Below are positions 26,024-34,490 of a stretch of 64,000 bases of DNA, in pieces. The notes beneath the pieces are model-generated. The model ran no database searches, was not told where the DNA came from, and was given only the letters and a program-made list of their open reading frames with translations. The stretch lies in NCBI GenBank assembly GCA_041397765.1, contig JAWKWA010000025.1, forward strand, positions 1 to 64,000, written 5' to 3'. The stretch comes from JAWKWA01 sp041397765 (lineage in GTDB: Bacteria; Pseudomonadota; Alphaproteobacteria; Rhizobiales; Hyphomicrobiaceae). The position numbers and the translations under genes were made by a program. Each line of letters begins with the position of its first letter. Within the stretch, counting starts at the first letter, position 1.

Positions 26024-27091
26024 TCAGAACGGGTTCCAGGTCGGGGTCTGGGTATATTTAAGATAGCCAATGTTCGCCCCGAGCCTCAGTCCGACTCCCG
26101 ATCGGATCGGTGCCAGCACCAAGTCATCGCTCGCAAGGAAGGTCAAGCCCACCCCACCCACGATATAGGCAGAGCCCCCAACTCCGCCGAAGGTGCGATA
26201 GATATCGTAAGGGCTCCGCAGATTGTAGACGAGAATCATCGTCTTCGAGCCCTCCGCACCGAAATCATAGCCGATGGAGGGGCCCTGCCAATAGACCTTG
26301 TGGGTTCCGGCATTGCGCGTGACGAGCGTGCCCTCGCCGTAGCGCAGACCTGCCACGAACGCGCCGCCGCCCTCCTCGCCGAGAATGTAGCCGTTGGGCC
26401 GGCCCTGGCTCTGGAAGGCGTGCTCGATCACGCTGGCGAGGCCGCCGGAGATCGAGCCGAAGAAGTCGTGTCCGGCACGCTTGATCTCGTCGGCCGAATA
26501 GCCGCCGTCGTCGGGTGCCGGAGCGCTGCCATAGTCGTAGGTCGAGCCGCCATAGGAGGGGGTCGCGCCATAGCCACTGGCGGGATCGGTCGAGCGCGGC
26601 AGGGTGCCGCCGCTGCCATAGCCGGGCTCGGGCGTGTAGGTCTGGCTGCCATAGCCGCCCGAGCCGTAGCTTCCGCCTGTTCCGTAGCCGCCGCCCGAGC
26701 CGTAGCCTGTCCCGCCCGAGCCGTAGCTGTCGCCGGGCTCGTAGGTGCCCCCGGAGCCATAGCTTCCGCCCGAGCCGTAGGCGCCGCCGCCACCTTCCTC
26801 GGGAGCCTGAACCGGGTTGTCGCGATAGGCGTCGCTGCCATAGCCGCCACTGCCGTAGCCGCCCGACCCCGAGCCATAGCCGCCCGATGGCACGGGTGCG
26901 TAGTCGCCACTGCCGCTCGAGGGCAGGCCGTAGCCGTCAGAAGCCGACGACGAGGCGCCGCCGCGCTGCCAGGGAAGCGTCTCGGCCTCGGCGGAGATGG
27001 GGACGGCCAGCCACAGGACGAGCATCGCAGAGGCGAGTGCGAGACCGGCCGGCCGGGCGGTCGCCATCGCGGATTTGGCAGACAGAGTCAT
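26024..27091 (-). CDS. eipA: EipA family (DUF1134) envelope integrity protein with long Gly/Ser/Tyr repeat region
   Basis: A 355-aa exported protein. The signal peptide runs to about residue 34 (LASAMLVLWLAVPISAEA). Residues ~40-205 are a low-complexity segment with many YGSGG units. The DUF1134 domain fills the C-terminal ~150 residues (NAGTHKVYWQGPSIGYDFG, GGVGGSAYIVGGVGLTFLAS, APIRSGVGLRLGANIGYLKYT). In Brucella the family protects envelope integrity and is transcribed under CtrA control; that protein is about 200 aa and has no such repeat tract. The start at 27091 has AAGGAAGG upstream. The repeat region could be a flexible periplasmic or surface linker. Confidence 0.85.
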   Translation of the reverse strand: MTLSAKSAMATARPAGLALASAMLVLWLAVPISAEAETLPWQRGGASSSASDGYGLPSSGSGDYAPVPSGGYGSGSGGYGSGGYGSDAYRDNPVQAPEEGGGGAYGSGGSYGSGGTYEPGDSYGSGGTGYGSGGGYGTGGSYGSGGYGSQTYTPEPGYGSGGTLPRSTDPASGYGATPSYGGSTYDYGSAPAPDDGGYSADEIKRAGHDFFGSISGGLASVIEHAFQSQGRPNGYILGEEGGGAFVAGLRYGEGTLVTRNAGTHKVYWQGPSIGYDFGAEGSKTMILVYNLRSPYDIYRTFGGVGGSAYIVGGVGLTFLASDDLVLAPIRSGVGLRLGANIGYLKYTQTPTWNPF

Positions 27092-27618
27092 CTCATCGAC
27101 CTTCCTTGGCCGTCGACAGCGGGCGCGGCCCGCCGATCGGGCCGCCGACGCACCGCTCACGCCACGCCCTGACGGCATCCGATCGGTGTCGTCCGGTGGC
27201 CCCTGCACAGTCTTGCAGGGCCGCTGCGGCCTTCCGCAGCAGCTCCCCTCCCGTTCCGGCAGCCTCGACCTCAGATTCTCCGGTGTAACTATTGCCAAAC
27301 TGTGGCTGGATGAGCGGTTCCGGTGCAGGCCGGCCAGGGGCTGATTCGATCCGGAGGCCGGCGAGCGGCCGGGAAACCGGCGCCGAGGAGGGATGCACGC
27401 GGCGCGGTTTTCCCCGCTTCACCAATAGGTTGCTCGCAGCGTGGGGACTTGCGCTTCTGCCTCGGCGGCGCCTCGGCTAAGGTCGGCTTTCTGCATGAGG
27501 TCTGGAGCGGGGCTGAAGTGCCCGCTCGCCGTTCCGCGTGGTCCTCGAGACCTGAGGAAGAGGCCGGCACATCTCCCGGCCGACACTCCCACCAACCGCA
27601 AGGGAAGGAGCGGCAGCC
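27092..27618. other. divergent intergenic region between eipA and chpT
   Basis: About 530 bp separating two divergent starts. It is slightly A+T-richer near 27285-27300 and 27420-27435. I found no full CtrA box and no RNA gene; GGAAGGAG at 27601-27609 precedes chpT. Confidence 0.4.
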
Positions 27619-28263
27619 ATGAGCGGCAAGGACGATGAGGCGGAGGCGCTGGAGCTCGCGGCACTCGTCTCCAGCAAAATCTGCCACGACCTGATCGGAC
27701 CGGTCGGGGCCATCTTCAATGGCGTCGAGATGCTCGACAGCGAGGCGGACGAGGATGCACGGGCCGACGCGCTCGATCTCATCCGCACCTATACCGAGGT
27801 CGCCAAGGCGAAGCTGCAGTTCATGCGGTTCGCATTCGGGGCGGCGGGCTCGGCAGGGGCAGTGCTCGATCTGCGCGAGGCCGAGCAGATCGCGCGCGGC
27901 TATTTCGGCCGGGGCAAGCACACGCTCACCTGGAAGGTGCCGCCCGGGCAGATGGCCAAGAACCGGGCGAAGCTGCTGCTGAACCTCGTCGCCATCGCGC
28001 AGACGGCGCTGGTCAAGGGGGGTGACATCGAGGTCGGCCTGACCGGGCGGCCCGAGGATCCGGGCATCGAGATTCGCTGCCGTGGCCAGGGGGCAAGGCC
28101 ACCGCAGACGCTGACCGAGCTCGTCAACGGCAGCGGGCCGGTGGCGGCGCGCGACGCGCTGACGGTGCAGGCCTATTATGCACGCGACCTCGCCGAGGCG
28201 TCCGGCGTCAGGCTCTCGGTCGCGACGGAGGGGGGCGACATCGTCATCAGGGCGGCGAGATGA
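27619..28263 (+). CDS. chpT: histidine phosphotransferase ChpT
   Basis: A 214-aa protein with the ChpT arrangement: an N-terminal dimerisation helical hairpin containing the phospho-acceptor His23 in SSKICHDLIGPVGAI, NGVEMLDSE, and a degenerate C-terminal HATPase-like domain (KLLLNLVAIAQTAL) without ATP-binding G boxes. ChpT relays phosphate from CckA to CtrA and CpdR in the alphaproteobacterial cell cycle. It is followed by a receiver-only gene, the conserved neighbour in many Hyphomicrobiales. This links the window to CtrA control of pili. Confidence 0.88.
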   Translation: MSGKDDEAEALELAALVSSKICHDLIGPVGAIFNGVEMLDSEADEDARADALDLIRTYTEVAKAKLQFMRFAFGAAGSAGAVLDLREAEQIARGYFGRGKHTLTWKVPPGQMAKNRAKLLLNLVAIAQTALVKGGDIEVGLTGRPEDPGIEIRCRGQGARPPQTLTELVNGSGPVAARDALTVQAYYARDLAEASGVRLSVATEGGDIVIRAAR

Positions 28264-28424
28264 TCTCGCCACTCGCGGCCAATGGCGTCGGTCTAAGGTG
28301 CGGCCGGTTCAGGTGGTGTTAACCGCGATCAGGGACACTTCCGGCTTGCGTGATCATCGCGCAGCAGGCCGGGCACCCCTTCCGTGTGCCGGCTGCGGCG
28401 CCGCCAGAGCCGGAACTCCCGCCC

Positions 28425-28787
28425 ATGAGACACTGCCTCGTCGTCGACGACTCGGACGTTATCCGCAGGGTGACGAAGCGGATCCTCGAGGACTTCAACA
28501 TGACCTCGACGGAAGCCGAGTCGGCGGACGAGGGAATGGCGCTCTGCCAGCGTGCGATGCCCGATCTCATTCTGCTCGACTGGCACATGCCCTCGATGGC
28601 GCCGATCGATTTCATCAGCTGGGTGCGCAGCCAGGGCGGCGAGCAGCCCTATATCTTCTACTGCACGACGGAAAACGACAGCGAGGATCTCTCGCAGGCC
28701 TTCGCGGCGGGTGCCGACGATTTCCTCATGAAGCCCTACGACCGCGATTCGCTTCTGCGGAAGCTTCAGGGCGCCGGCTTCACCTGA
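28425..28787 (+). CDS. single-domain CheY-like response regulator
   Basis: A 120-aa stand-alone receiver: acidic pair Asp8-Asp9, phospho-acceptor Asp52 (LILLDWHMP), Thr81/82 and Lys103 (FLMKPYD). There is no output domain. ATG at 28425 starts MRHCLVVDD, exactly at the first strand of the fold. It lies 161 bp after chpT. The sequence does not match CpdR, which begins with an ARILLAEDD-type motif, so I leave it unnamed. It may be a phosphate sink or a regulator of the ChpT relay. Confidence 0.88.
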   Translation: MRHCLVVDDSDVIRRVTKRILEDFNMTSTEAESADEGMALCQRAMPDLILLDWHMPSMAPIDFISWVRSQGGEQPYIFYCTTENDSEDLSQAFAAGADDFLMKPYDRDSLLRKLQGAGFT

Positions 28788-28837
28788 GCGGAGGCGGCCT
28801 GTTCCGGCTCGCGACAGATCCCGGCGAAATGTCCCCG

Positions 28838-28858
28838 GCGGCGCCACATTGGCGCCGC
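28838..28858 (+). terminator. hairpin after the receiver gene
   Basis: A perfect 8-bp stem GCGGCGCC/GGCGCCGC with loop ACATT, 50 nt after the stop, followed by AATGCGTT. Confidence 0.5.
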
Positions 28859-28868
28859 AATGCGTTCA

Positions 28869-28882
28869 GGCTGAATTCAGCC
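28869..28882. promoter_or_regulatory. 14-bp perfect palindrome, possible operator
   Basis: GGCTGAATTCAGCC is a perfect dyad 120 nt upstream of the secreted-protein gene. It is isolated and its binding partner is unknown. Confidence 0.3.
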
Positions 28883-29002
28883 AAGCCGCACTAGTGTCCT
28901 GACCATCACGGCAGGGACGATCGGCTCGGCGATCCGCCGAGCCCGGGCCTGCCTGCACCTGGACGAAGCAGCGGACAGCGGCCGCACGGCCGTCCGCGCG
29001 GC

Positions 29003-29482
29003 ATGGGGATGAGGATGCTCACGACGATCAGGACCTTGCTCGCGGCCACGGTGGTGGCCGTCACGCTTTCCAGCGCTCCGGCGGGGGCGGCCCCGGCCGT
29101 TCCGGCGGGCGAGGCGCCGCAGGCCGGCTCGCTCGTGACCGAAGTCGCGAGCTGGAACCGCGGCTGCGTCTGGACCCGCGACGGCTGGTTCCGCCGCGGC
29201 CCCTATAACAACTGGGTGCGCTGCCGCGATCGCGGCGAGCGCTATGACGACCGCTATCGCGAGGGCGAGTGGCACGACGGCTACAGCACGCGCTACCGCA
29301 CCTATACCGCACCGCGCCGCACCTGGAGCTATCAACGCAACTGGCGGCGCTACGACCGGCGTCCGAGCTGGGGCTATGCGACGCGGGTCCCGCAGAGCTG
29401 CCAGCGCGACTGGCATTGCGACGACGGCGGCAATCCCTTCGACGGCAAGCGGCGCTGCTACTGGCGGCTCATCTGCAACTGA
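29003..29482 (+). CDS. secreted arginine- and tyrosine-rich protein, function unknown
   Basis: Up to 159 aa, with ATGs at 29003, 29009 and 29015. A Sec signal peptide (TIRTLLAATVVAVTLSSAPAGAA) is followed by a mature domain strongly rich in Arg, Tyr and Trp (CVWTRDGWFRRGPYNNW, YDDRYREGEWHDGY). The four Cys in the mature part (CVW, RCRD, SCQRDWHCDD, RRCYWRLIC) may form disulfides. Such small basic YxxRW-rich exported proteins are common in rhizobia but have no named function. I do not recognise a family. Confidence 0.65.
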   Translation: MGMRMLTTIRTLLAATVVAVTLSSAPAGAAPAVPAGEAPQAGSLVTEVASWNRGCVWTRDGWFRRGPYNNWVRCRDRGERYDDRYREGEWHDGYSTRYRTYTAPRRTWSYQRNWRRYDRRPSWGYATRVPQSCQRDWHCDDGGNPFDGKRRCYWRLICN

Positions 29483-29757
29483 GTCCGAGGCGCCCGACAT
29501 CGGTTCGGTGAAGGACAGGGCCGGTCCCGCGGCAGGGGCCGGCTCATTCCATTGTGGTCCTTCGTCGTCTCCGGCGCGGGGGCGGCGCACGGCCGGCCGG
29601 TCGCGGGGACCATCGCGGGGGCCATCGCCGGGGTCGAGGAACCATCGGGGCTTCACGAGGATTTGACCTCCAGGGCGAGCCGGGCTGTGCCGCGGCGCGG
29701 TCAATGCTGTATGGCAATCGTGCGACGCGAGGTCGCCCGGCGAGGACGGAGGTTCCG

Positions 29758-30414
29758 ATGACGGTTTTCGTTTTCGACGCCTACGGCACGCTCCTCGACG
29801 TGCATTCGGCGGTCGCGCGGCATGCCGGCGAGATCGGCGAGGCCGCCGGGCGATTGTCCGAGATCTGGCGGACGAAGCAGCTCGAATATACCTGGATCAC
29901 CTCGATGGCCGGCCGTCAGGAGAGCTTCTGGCGGCTGACGCAGCAGAGCCTCGACTTCGCCATCGCGAGCACCGGCGGCGTGCCGGAGGGCGTGCGCGAG
30001 AAGCTGCTCGAGGCCTATGAGGTGCTCGACGCCTTTGCCGAGGTGCCGGCGACGCTGAAGGCCCTGCGGGCGCGGGGCTGTCGCACCGGCATCCTGTCCA
30101 ACGGCGATCACGACATGCTGTCGAAGGCGGTGAAGGCTGCCGGCATCGGACCGCTGCTCGACCATGTGCTGTCGGTACAGGACGTCGGCATCTTCAAGCC
30201 GTCGGGTCGCGTCTACCGTCTCGTCCTGCAGCGTTTCGGCGTGCCGAAGGAGGAGATCGTGTTCGTCTCGTCCAATCGCTGGGACGTCGCCGGCGCGGTG
30301 GCGTTCGGGCTGAGGGCGGTATGGATCAACCGGCGCGGGTCGCCGCCGGAGTATCCGGGCCTCCAGCCTTCACTGACCGCGAGCGATCTCTCGGCCCTCG
30401 ATGGCGTGACCTGA
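29758..30414 (+). CDS. haloacid dehalogenase, type II
   Basis: A 218-aa HAD-superfamily protein. The nucleophile is Asp7 in VFVFDAYGTLLDVHSA; GILSNGDHDML supplies the Ser/Asn, IFKPSGRVYRLVL the Lys, and FVSSNRWDVAGAVAFGLRAVWINRRG is the signature of (S)-2-haloacid dehalogenases, which hydrolyse 2-haloacids to (R)-2-hydroxyacids. The ATG at 29758 has GGACGGAGG upstream. It is monocistronic, followed by a T-rich hairpin. Other HAD phosphatases are a less likely alternative. Confidence 0.88.
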   Translation: MTVFVFDAYGTLLDVHSAVARHAGEIGEAAGRLSEIWRTKQLEYTWITSMAGRQESFWRLTQQSLDFAIASTGGVPEGVREKLLEAYEVLDAFAEVPATLKALRARGCRTGILSNGDHDMLSKAVKAAGIGPLLDHVLSVQDVGIFKPSGRVYRLVLQRFGVPKEEIVFVSSNRWDVAGAVAFGLRAVWINRRGSPPEYPGLQPSLTASDLSALDGVT

Positions 30415-30445
30415 GGAGACCGGCCACTCCCTGTCCGAGACTGCC

Positions 30446-30502
30446 CACTTGACGGTTCCGTGCCGCGCGTTCTCGCGCGCTGCCGGATCAAGCTTCTGTT
30501 TT
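30446..30502 (+). terminator. hairpin with T tract after the dehalogenase
   Basis: Nested inverted repeats (outer CTTGA/TCAAG, inner GCGCG/CGCGC around TTCT) are followed by CTTCTGTTTTT ending near 30502. This is the clearest intrinsic terminator in this part of the window. Confidence 0.55.
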
Positions 30503-30609
30503 TCCATGCGATTTTCCTGGCGATTCGCCGAATGTGTGGTGCTCTGCCATTCCGCAAGACGTCGGTGGAGGCGGTATTCATGATCTGGTGAGGCGGGATT
30601 GCCGCAGGG

Positions 30610-30624
30610 TTAAAGCTTTTTTGA
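30610..30624. promoter_or_regulatory. candidate CtrA box upstream of tadD
   Basis: TTAA-AGCTTTT-TTGA, one mismatch from TTAA-N7-TTAA, lies 68 nt before the tadD ATG. The half-sites are the same as those upstream of cpaB. Confidence 0.5.
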
Positions 30625-30692
30625 CCCGTGTGTCAGAAACTGACGTCCAAGACCGGGGCAGCCCCCGGAAGGCTCGATAAGGACGTCCTCCC

Positions 30693-31685
30693 ATGTCGCC
30701 GTCGCATCGTCATGTCTCTACCGCCCGCGTCCGTCCGCTCCTGCCGCTGACGGTCGCGCTGTTGCTGTCGGCGGTGCTCGCCGGCTGCGCCGGCGGGCAG
30801 TCGGCGCTCGATGTGGCGATGAAGGGCGGGACGCCATCGGCCGCCGTCGCCGAGGCGCCGGACGATCCGGTGGCCGCCAAGGCCTATTGGGCGAACGCCT
30901 ATGCCAAGAGCCCGGGCGACGAACAGGCGGCGATCTCCTATGCACGACTCCTGAAATCGGAGGGCGACAAGGACAAGGCGCTGAGCGTGCTGCAGCAGGC
31001 GGCCATGTACAACTCGGACAGCCGGGCGATCGCTTCGGAATATGGCCGGCTCGCGCTCGATCTTGGACAGATCGACCTCGCCGAGAAGCTGATCGCGCGG
31101 GCGAGCGATCCCAAGCGGCCCGACTGGCGCCTCGTCTCGGCCGAGGGCACGATCGCGGCCAAGCGCGGCAAGTCGAAAGAGGCGCAGGCGCTGTTCGAGC
31201 GCGCCTACGAGCTGAAGCCGGACGAGAGCGCGGTGCTGAACAATCTGGCGCTCGCCTATGCGCTGAACGGGGCGCCCGACAAGGCCGAGGCGCTGCTGCG
31301 GCGCGCGGCGGCGACCGGCGGCGATGTCACGAAGGTCCGTCAGAACCTCGCCCTCGTGCTCGGCGTGCAGGGCAAGTTCGACGAGGCGCGCCAGGTGGCG
31401 GCCACCGATCTCTCCGCCGATACGGCGAAGTCCAACATCGCCTATCTGCAGACCATGGTGAAGGCCGCGCCGGTCCAGATGGCCAAGGCCGAGCCGGCCG
31501 TCACGAAGGCGGCGGCGCCGACGACGACGGTCGCGACGGCTGCGGCAACGCCCCGGGCGGGGACGGCCGGGGGCGCCTCGGTGGTCGATGGGGCGGCGAG
31601 CTGGGGCAGCGCGACTGTCACGTCCGAGGCAGCCGCGGCGCCGGCGGACTGGTCGAGCAAGGTGGCGACGGCCGGCACCAACTGA
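30693..31685 (+). CDS. tadD: Flp pilus assembly lipoprotein TadD (TPR)
   Basis: A 330-aa protein with a lipoprotein signal peptide (TVALLLSAVLAGC, lipobox LAGC). Tetratricopeptide-like repeats occupy residues ~60-250 (YWANAYAKSPGDEQAAISYARLL, AQALFERAYELKPDESAVLNNLALAYALNG), followed by an Ala/Thr-rich tail. TadD is the pilotin-like TPR lipoprotein of tad/cpa pilus systems. It lies 2.7 kb from the end of the tad operon, on the opposite strand, separated by an RTX gene. The start is supported by the signal peptide. The CtrA-like box upstream suggests joint control with the pilus genes. Confidence 0.85.
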   Translation: MSPSHRHVSTARVRPLLPLTVALLLSAVLAGCAGGQSALDVAMKGGTPSAAVAEAPDDPVAAKAYWANAYAKSPGDEQAAISYARLLKSEGDKDKALSVLQQAAMYNSDSRAIASEYGRLALDLGQIDLAEKLIARASDPKRPDWRLVSAEGTIAAKRGKSKEAQALFERAYELKPDESAVLNNLALAYALNGAPDKAEALLRRAAATGGDVTKVRQNLALVLGVQGKFDEARQVAATDLSADTAKSNIAYLQTMVKAAPVQMAKAEPAVTKAAAPTTTVATAAATPRAGTAGGASVVDGAASWGSATVTSEAAAAPADWSSKVATAGTN

Positions 31686-32076
31686 TGCCAGAGCGCGTGA
31701 GTTTCGACCCGTGATCCCGTCGGATGCGCGCCGGTAGCTCCATAGTTTGCGCGCGGCCGCCCCGCCAACCCCGCGCGCATATCACCTCGCGAAAGTCGGA
31801 AGTTTCGCGAGGCGGTATGATACCGCGCCGGCCGGAGCTGGACTGCCCGCCTTTCGGCCCGGCTTGCCCATGTGCGCATCACGCCTCCTGCGATCGAACG
31901 GCCCGGTGCCCCAAGGCTCCGGGCCTTTCGCATGTCCGCCGCCGACGGGACGACGCCAGGCCGGCAATCGTCCGAAGTGTGACGGGCATCACACGCGGGC
32001 GGTCATCCCGCTCCCATCTGCATGGTCATGGCGGAGCGCAAGGCGCTCTGCGGCAGTCGACAGGGGAGACGCGATC
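31686..32076. other. intergenic region with a 10-bp-arm hairpin
   Basis: About 390 bp between tadD and the RTX gene. A perfect inverted repeat, CCTCGCGAAA at 31785-31794 and its complement at 31803-31812 with an 8-nt loop, is either a terminator of tadD without a T run or an operator. No gene is evident. Confidence 0.6.
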
Positions 32077-33251
32077 ATGGCCAAGCGCACCAACGGCACA
32101 GGTGGCAACGACACGCTCAGCGGCACCATGACCGGCATCTTCCACAATGCCGACGAGATCTTCGGCTTCGCCGGCGACGACACGATCGACGGGCGCGGCG
32201 GCCGCGACACGCTGTTCGGCGGCAGCGGCAACGACACGCTGCTCGGGGGCAATGGCAACGACACGCTGATGGGCGAGGGCGACGACGACACTCTCGATGG
32301 CGGGGATGGCGATGATCATCTCGACGGCGGCGAGGGCACCAGAACGTCTGTCGGGCGGGCGCGGCAACGACCACATCGACGGCAGCGGCAGCAGCGACTA
32401 TGACTGGGTCAGCTACGACTATGCCGACCGCGGCGTCATCGTCGATCTGTCGATCGGCACGGCCTATGTCGCCAACAACGACCAGGACACGCTCCTCAAC
32501 ATCGAGAACGTGATCGGCTCGGCCTTCAACGACGATATCGTCGGCACGGACGGCGTAGACACGATCATCGGCGGTGCAGGGTTCGACGACCTCGCCGGGC
32601 GGGCGGCGACGATGTGTTCATCAAGGCCGGCAATGGCGGCGAGGACAATATCGACGGCGGCACGGGCGTCGACCTGAATCAGGCTATCTCGGCATGACCG
32701 GGCTCTTCGGTCAGATCGAGAGCGACGTCGAGGGTGTCGCCGTCAATCTCGGTGCCGGGGTCGCGACATGGAGCGTCGTCCTCAACAGCAATGTCTACAT
32801 CGACACGCTGCAGTCGATCGAGAACGCGATCGGCACCGCCTATGACGACCAGCTCCTCGGCAGCGACGTCGCCAACCGGCTCGAGGGGCGTGGCGGCAGC
32901 GACGAGATCCGCGGCTTCGGCGGCGCCGACACGCTCGAGGGCGGCGGCGGCAACGACACGATCCACGGCGGCACCGGCGGCGACACGATCATCGGCGGGC
33001 GAGGCTCGGACGTGCTCTATGGCGAGGCGGGTGGCGACACCTTCGTCTTCCGCAATGGCGACGGCTTCGATCGCATCGCCGACTTCGAGCAGGGCCAGGA
33101 CCTGATCGATTTCTCGGCCATGGGGCTGACCTTCGCCGACATCTCGATCTCGACCTCCAAGGGCTTCGTCAGCATCTCCGCGGAGGACGTGTCGATCACC
33201 GTCACGGGCGCGGCGGCGTCGCAGTTCGACGCTTCGGATTTCGTGTTCTGA
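32077..33251 (+). pseudogene. RTX calcium-binding repeat protein, three frameshifts as read
   Basis: The start is ATG at 32077 (MAKRTNGTGGNDTLSG). Hemolysin-type nonapeptides (GGxGxDxLx) run through the first 80 codons, but the frame changes near 32340, near 32600 and near 32670. Stitched together the product is about 390 aa with RTX blocks at both ends, an intervening beta-rich domain (VSYDYADRGVIVDLSIGTA, IENVIGSAFNDDIVG, VEGVAVNLGAGVATWS), and a C-terminus ending FDASDFVF, the hydrophobic type I secretion signal. It has no catalytic domain. Repeat sequence on both sides of each break is well preserved, so these may be sequencing errors. As with the RTX protease at 2.8-3.9 kb, its exporter is not in the window. 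Confidence 0.8.
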
Positions 33252-33395
33252 CGGTGCTCATCTTCGGTCGCAACCGGGAGAGGCAAGGCCTCGGAAAATC
33301 CCGGAGCGGTCGGGAGCGGGGCCGGGTGCGGGGAGCGCCCGGCCCCAAAGTCGTGCCGAGGTTGCCCGGCGCTGCGGGCCTGATGGCGTCCAATG

Positions 33396-33427
33396 AAAAC
33401 GGGCGGCCCCCGAAGGGACCGCCCGCG
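33396..33427 (-). terminator. intrinsic terminator of the tad operon
   Basis: Read on the minus strand: GCGGGCGG-T-CCC TTCG GGG-G-CCGCCCG followed by TTTTC, 36 bp after the tadC stop. Seven outer and three inner base pairs with a T run. Confidence 0.75.
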
Positions 33428-33463
33428 ACCTGTCCGAGCCCCGACGGACCGTCCCGCCCGGAC

Positions 33464-34441
33464 CTACTTCTTCAGGTTCATGTACTGGATCACCGCCGGA
33501 CCGATGATGACGACGAACAGCACCGGCAGGAAGAAGACGATCATCGGCACGGTGAGCTTCGGCGGCAGCGCGGCGGCCTTCTTCTCGGCGGCGGCCATGC
33601 GCAGCTCGCGGTTCTCCTTGGCCATGACGCGCAGCGCCTGGCTGACCGGCGTGCCGTAGCGTTCGGCCTGGATGAGACTGGTCGCCACCGCCTTGATCGA
33701 GGGAATGCCGGTGCGCTTGGCGAGGTTCTCGAAGGCCTGACGGCGATCGGGGAGATAGGAGAGCTCGGCGGTCGTCAGCGTGAACTCCTCGGCGAGCTCG
33801 ACCGACTGGGTCGCGACCTCCTTGGCCACCTTGCCGAAGGCGGCCTCGCTCGACATGCCCGACTGCACGCAGATGAGCAGGAGGTCGAGCGCGTCGGGGA
33901 AGGCCTGGTTGATCGACTGCTGGCGGCGCGAGATGAGGTTCTGGATGAAGACGTTCGGCAGATAGAGGCCGGCATAGGCGGCGACCAGCGAGATGCCGAG
34001 ACGCATAACGACCGGCAGTTCGTGGTCGCGGGCGACGAAGAGGTAGAAGAGCGCGCCGAGGAAGGCGAAGATCGGCATCGCGAAGCGGAAGAACACGAAG
34101 CCGACGAGCGGCGCCTGGCCGCGCAGGCCCGCCATCTTGAGCTTCTGCTTGACGTCGTCGGTCTCGAAGGCCTGGCGCAGATTGAAATGGTCGACGATCT
34201 GCGACATGAAGCCTTTCGAGTTCTGCCGCAGACGCGCCTGCTGCTTGCCGGCAGCGTTCAGCTCCGACAGGCGGACGGCACGCATCTTGTCGCGCTCGAC
34301 GGCCATCACCTTCATGCGGCTCGCGGTGCGATCGCGCGAGAGCGTCGGCAGCGCGATCGTCAGCACGGTGGCAAAGGCCGCGACGGCGGAGAGCAGCATC
34401 ACGCCGAACTGTGCCGTGAAGAGGCTCGATAGGACGTCCAT
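33464..34441 (-). CDS. tadC: Flp pilus inner-membrane platform protein TadC
   Basis: A 325-aa type II secretion F-domain protein with an N-terminal helix (FGVMLLSAVAAFATVLTIALP), central helices, and a GspF domain with ALDLLLICVQSGMSSEAAFGKVAKEV and C-terminal MIVFFLPVLFVVIIGPAVIQYM. With TadB it forms the membrane platform on which the ATPase CpaF acts. It starts 49 bp after tadB and is the last gene of the operon. Confidence 0.93.
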   Translation of the reverse strand: MDVLSSLFTAQFGVMLLSAVAAFATVLTIALPTLSRDRTASRMKVMAVERDKMRAVRLSELNAAGKQQARLRQNSKGFMSQIVDHFNLRQAFETDDVKQKLKMAGLRGQAPLVGFVFFRFAMPIFAFLGALFYLFVARDHELPVVMRLGISLVAAYAGLYLPNVFIQNLISRRQQSINQAFPDALDLLLICVQSGMSSEAAFGKVAKEVATQSVELAEEFTLTTAELSYLPDRRQAFENLAKRTGIPSIKAVATSLIQAERYGTPVSQALRVMAKENRELRMAAAEKKAAALPPKLTVPMIVFFLPVLFVVIIGPAVIQYMNLKK

Positions 34442-34490
34442 CGGTCGGTTCCCCGGTTCGCGAGCGGCGGCAGGAGCGGCCGCCTCCGCA

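Noticed and set aside
28425..28787. CpdR
   Set aside because: It is a receiver next to chpT, but the N-terminus and active-site context differ from CpdR.
32077..33251. Programmed frameshifting in the RTX gene
   Set aside because: Three shifts without slippery heptamers or stable downstream structures; indel errors are simpler.
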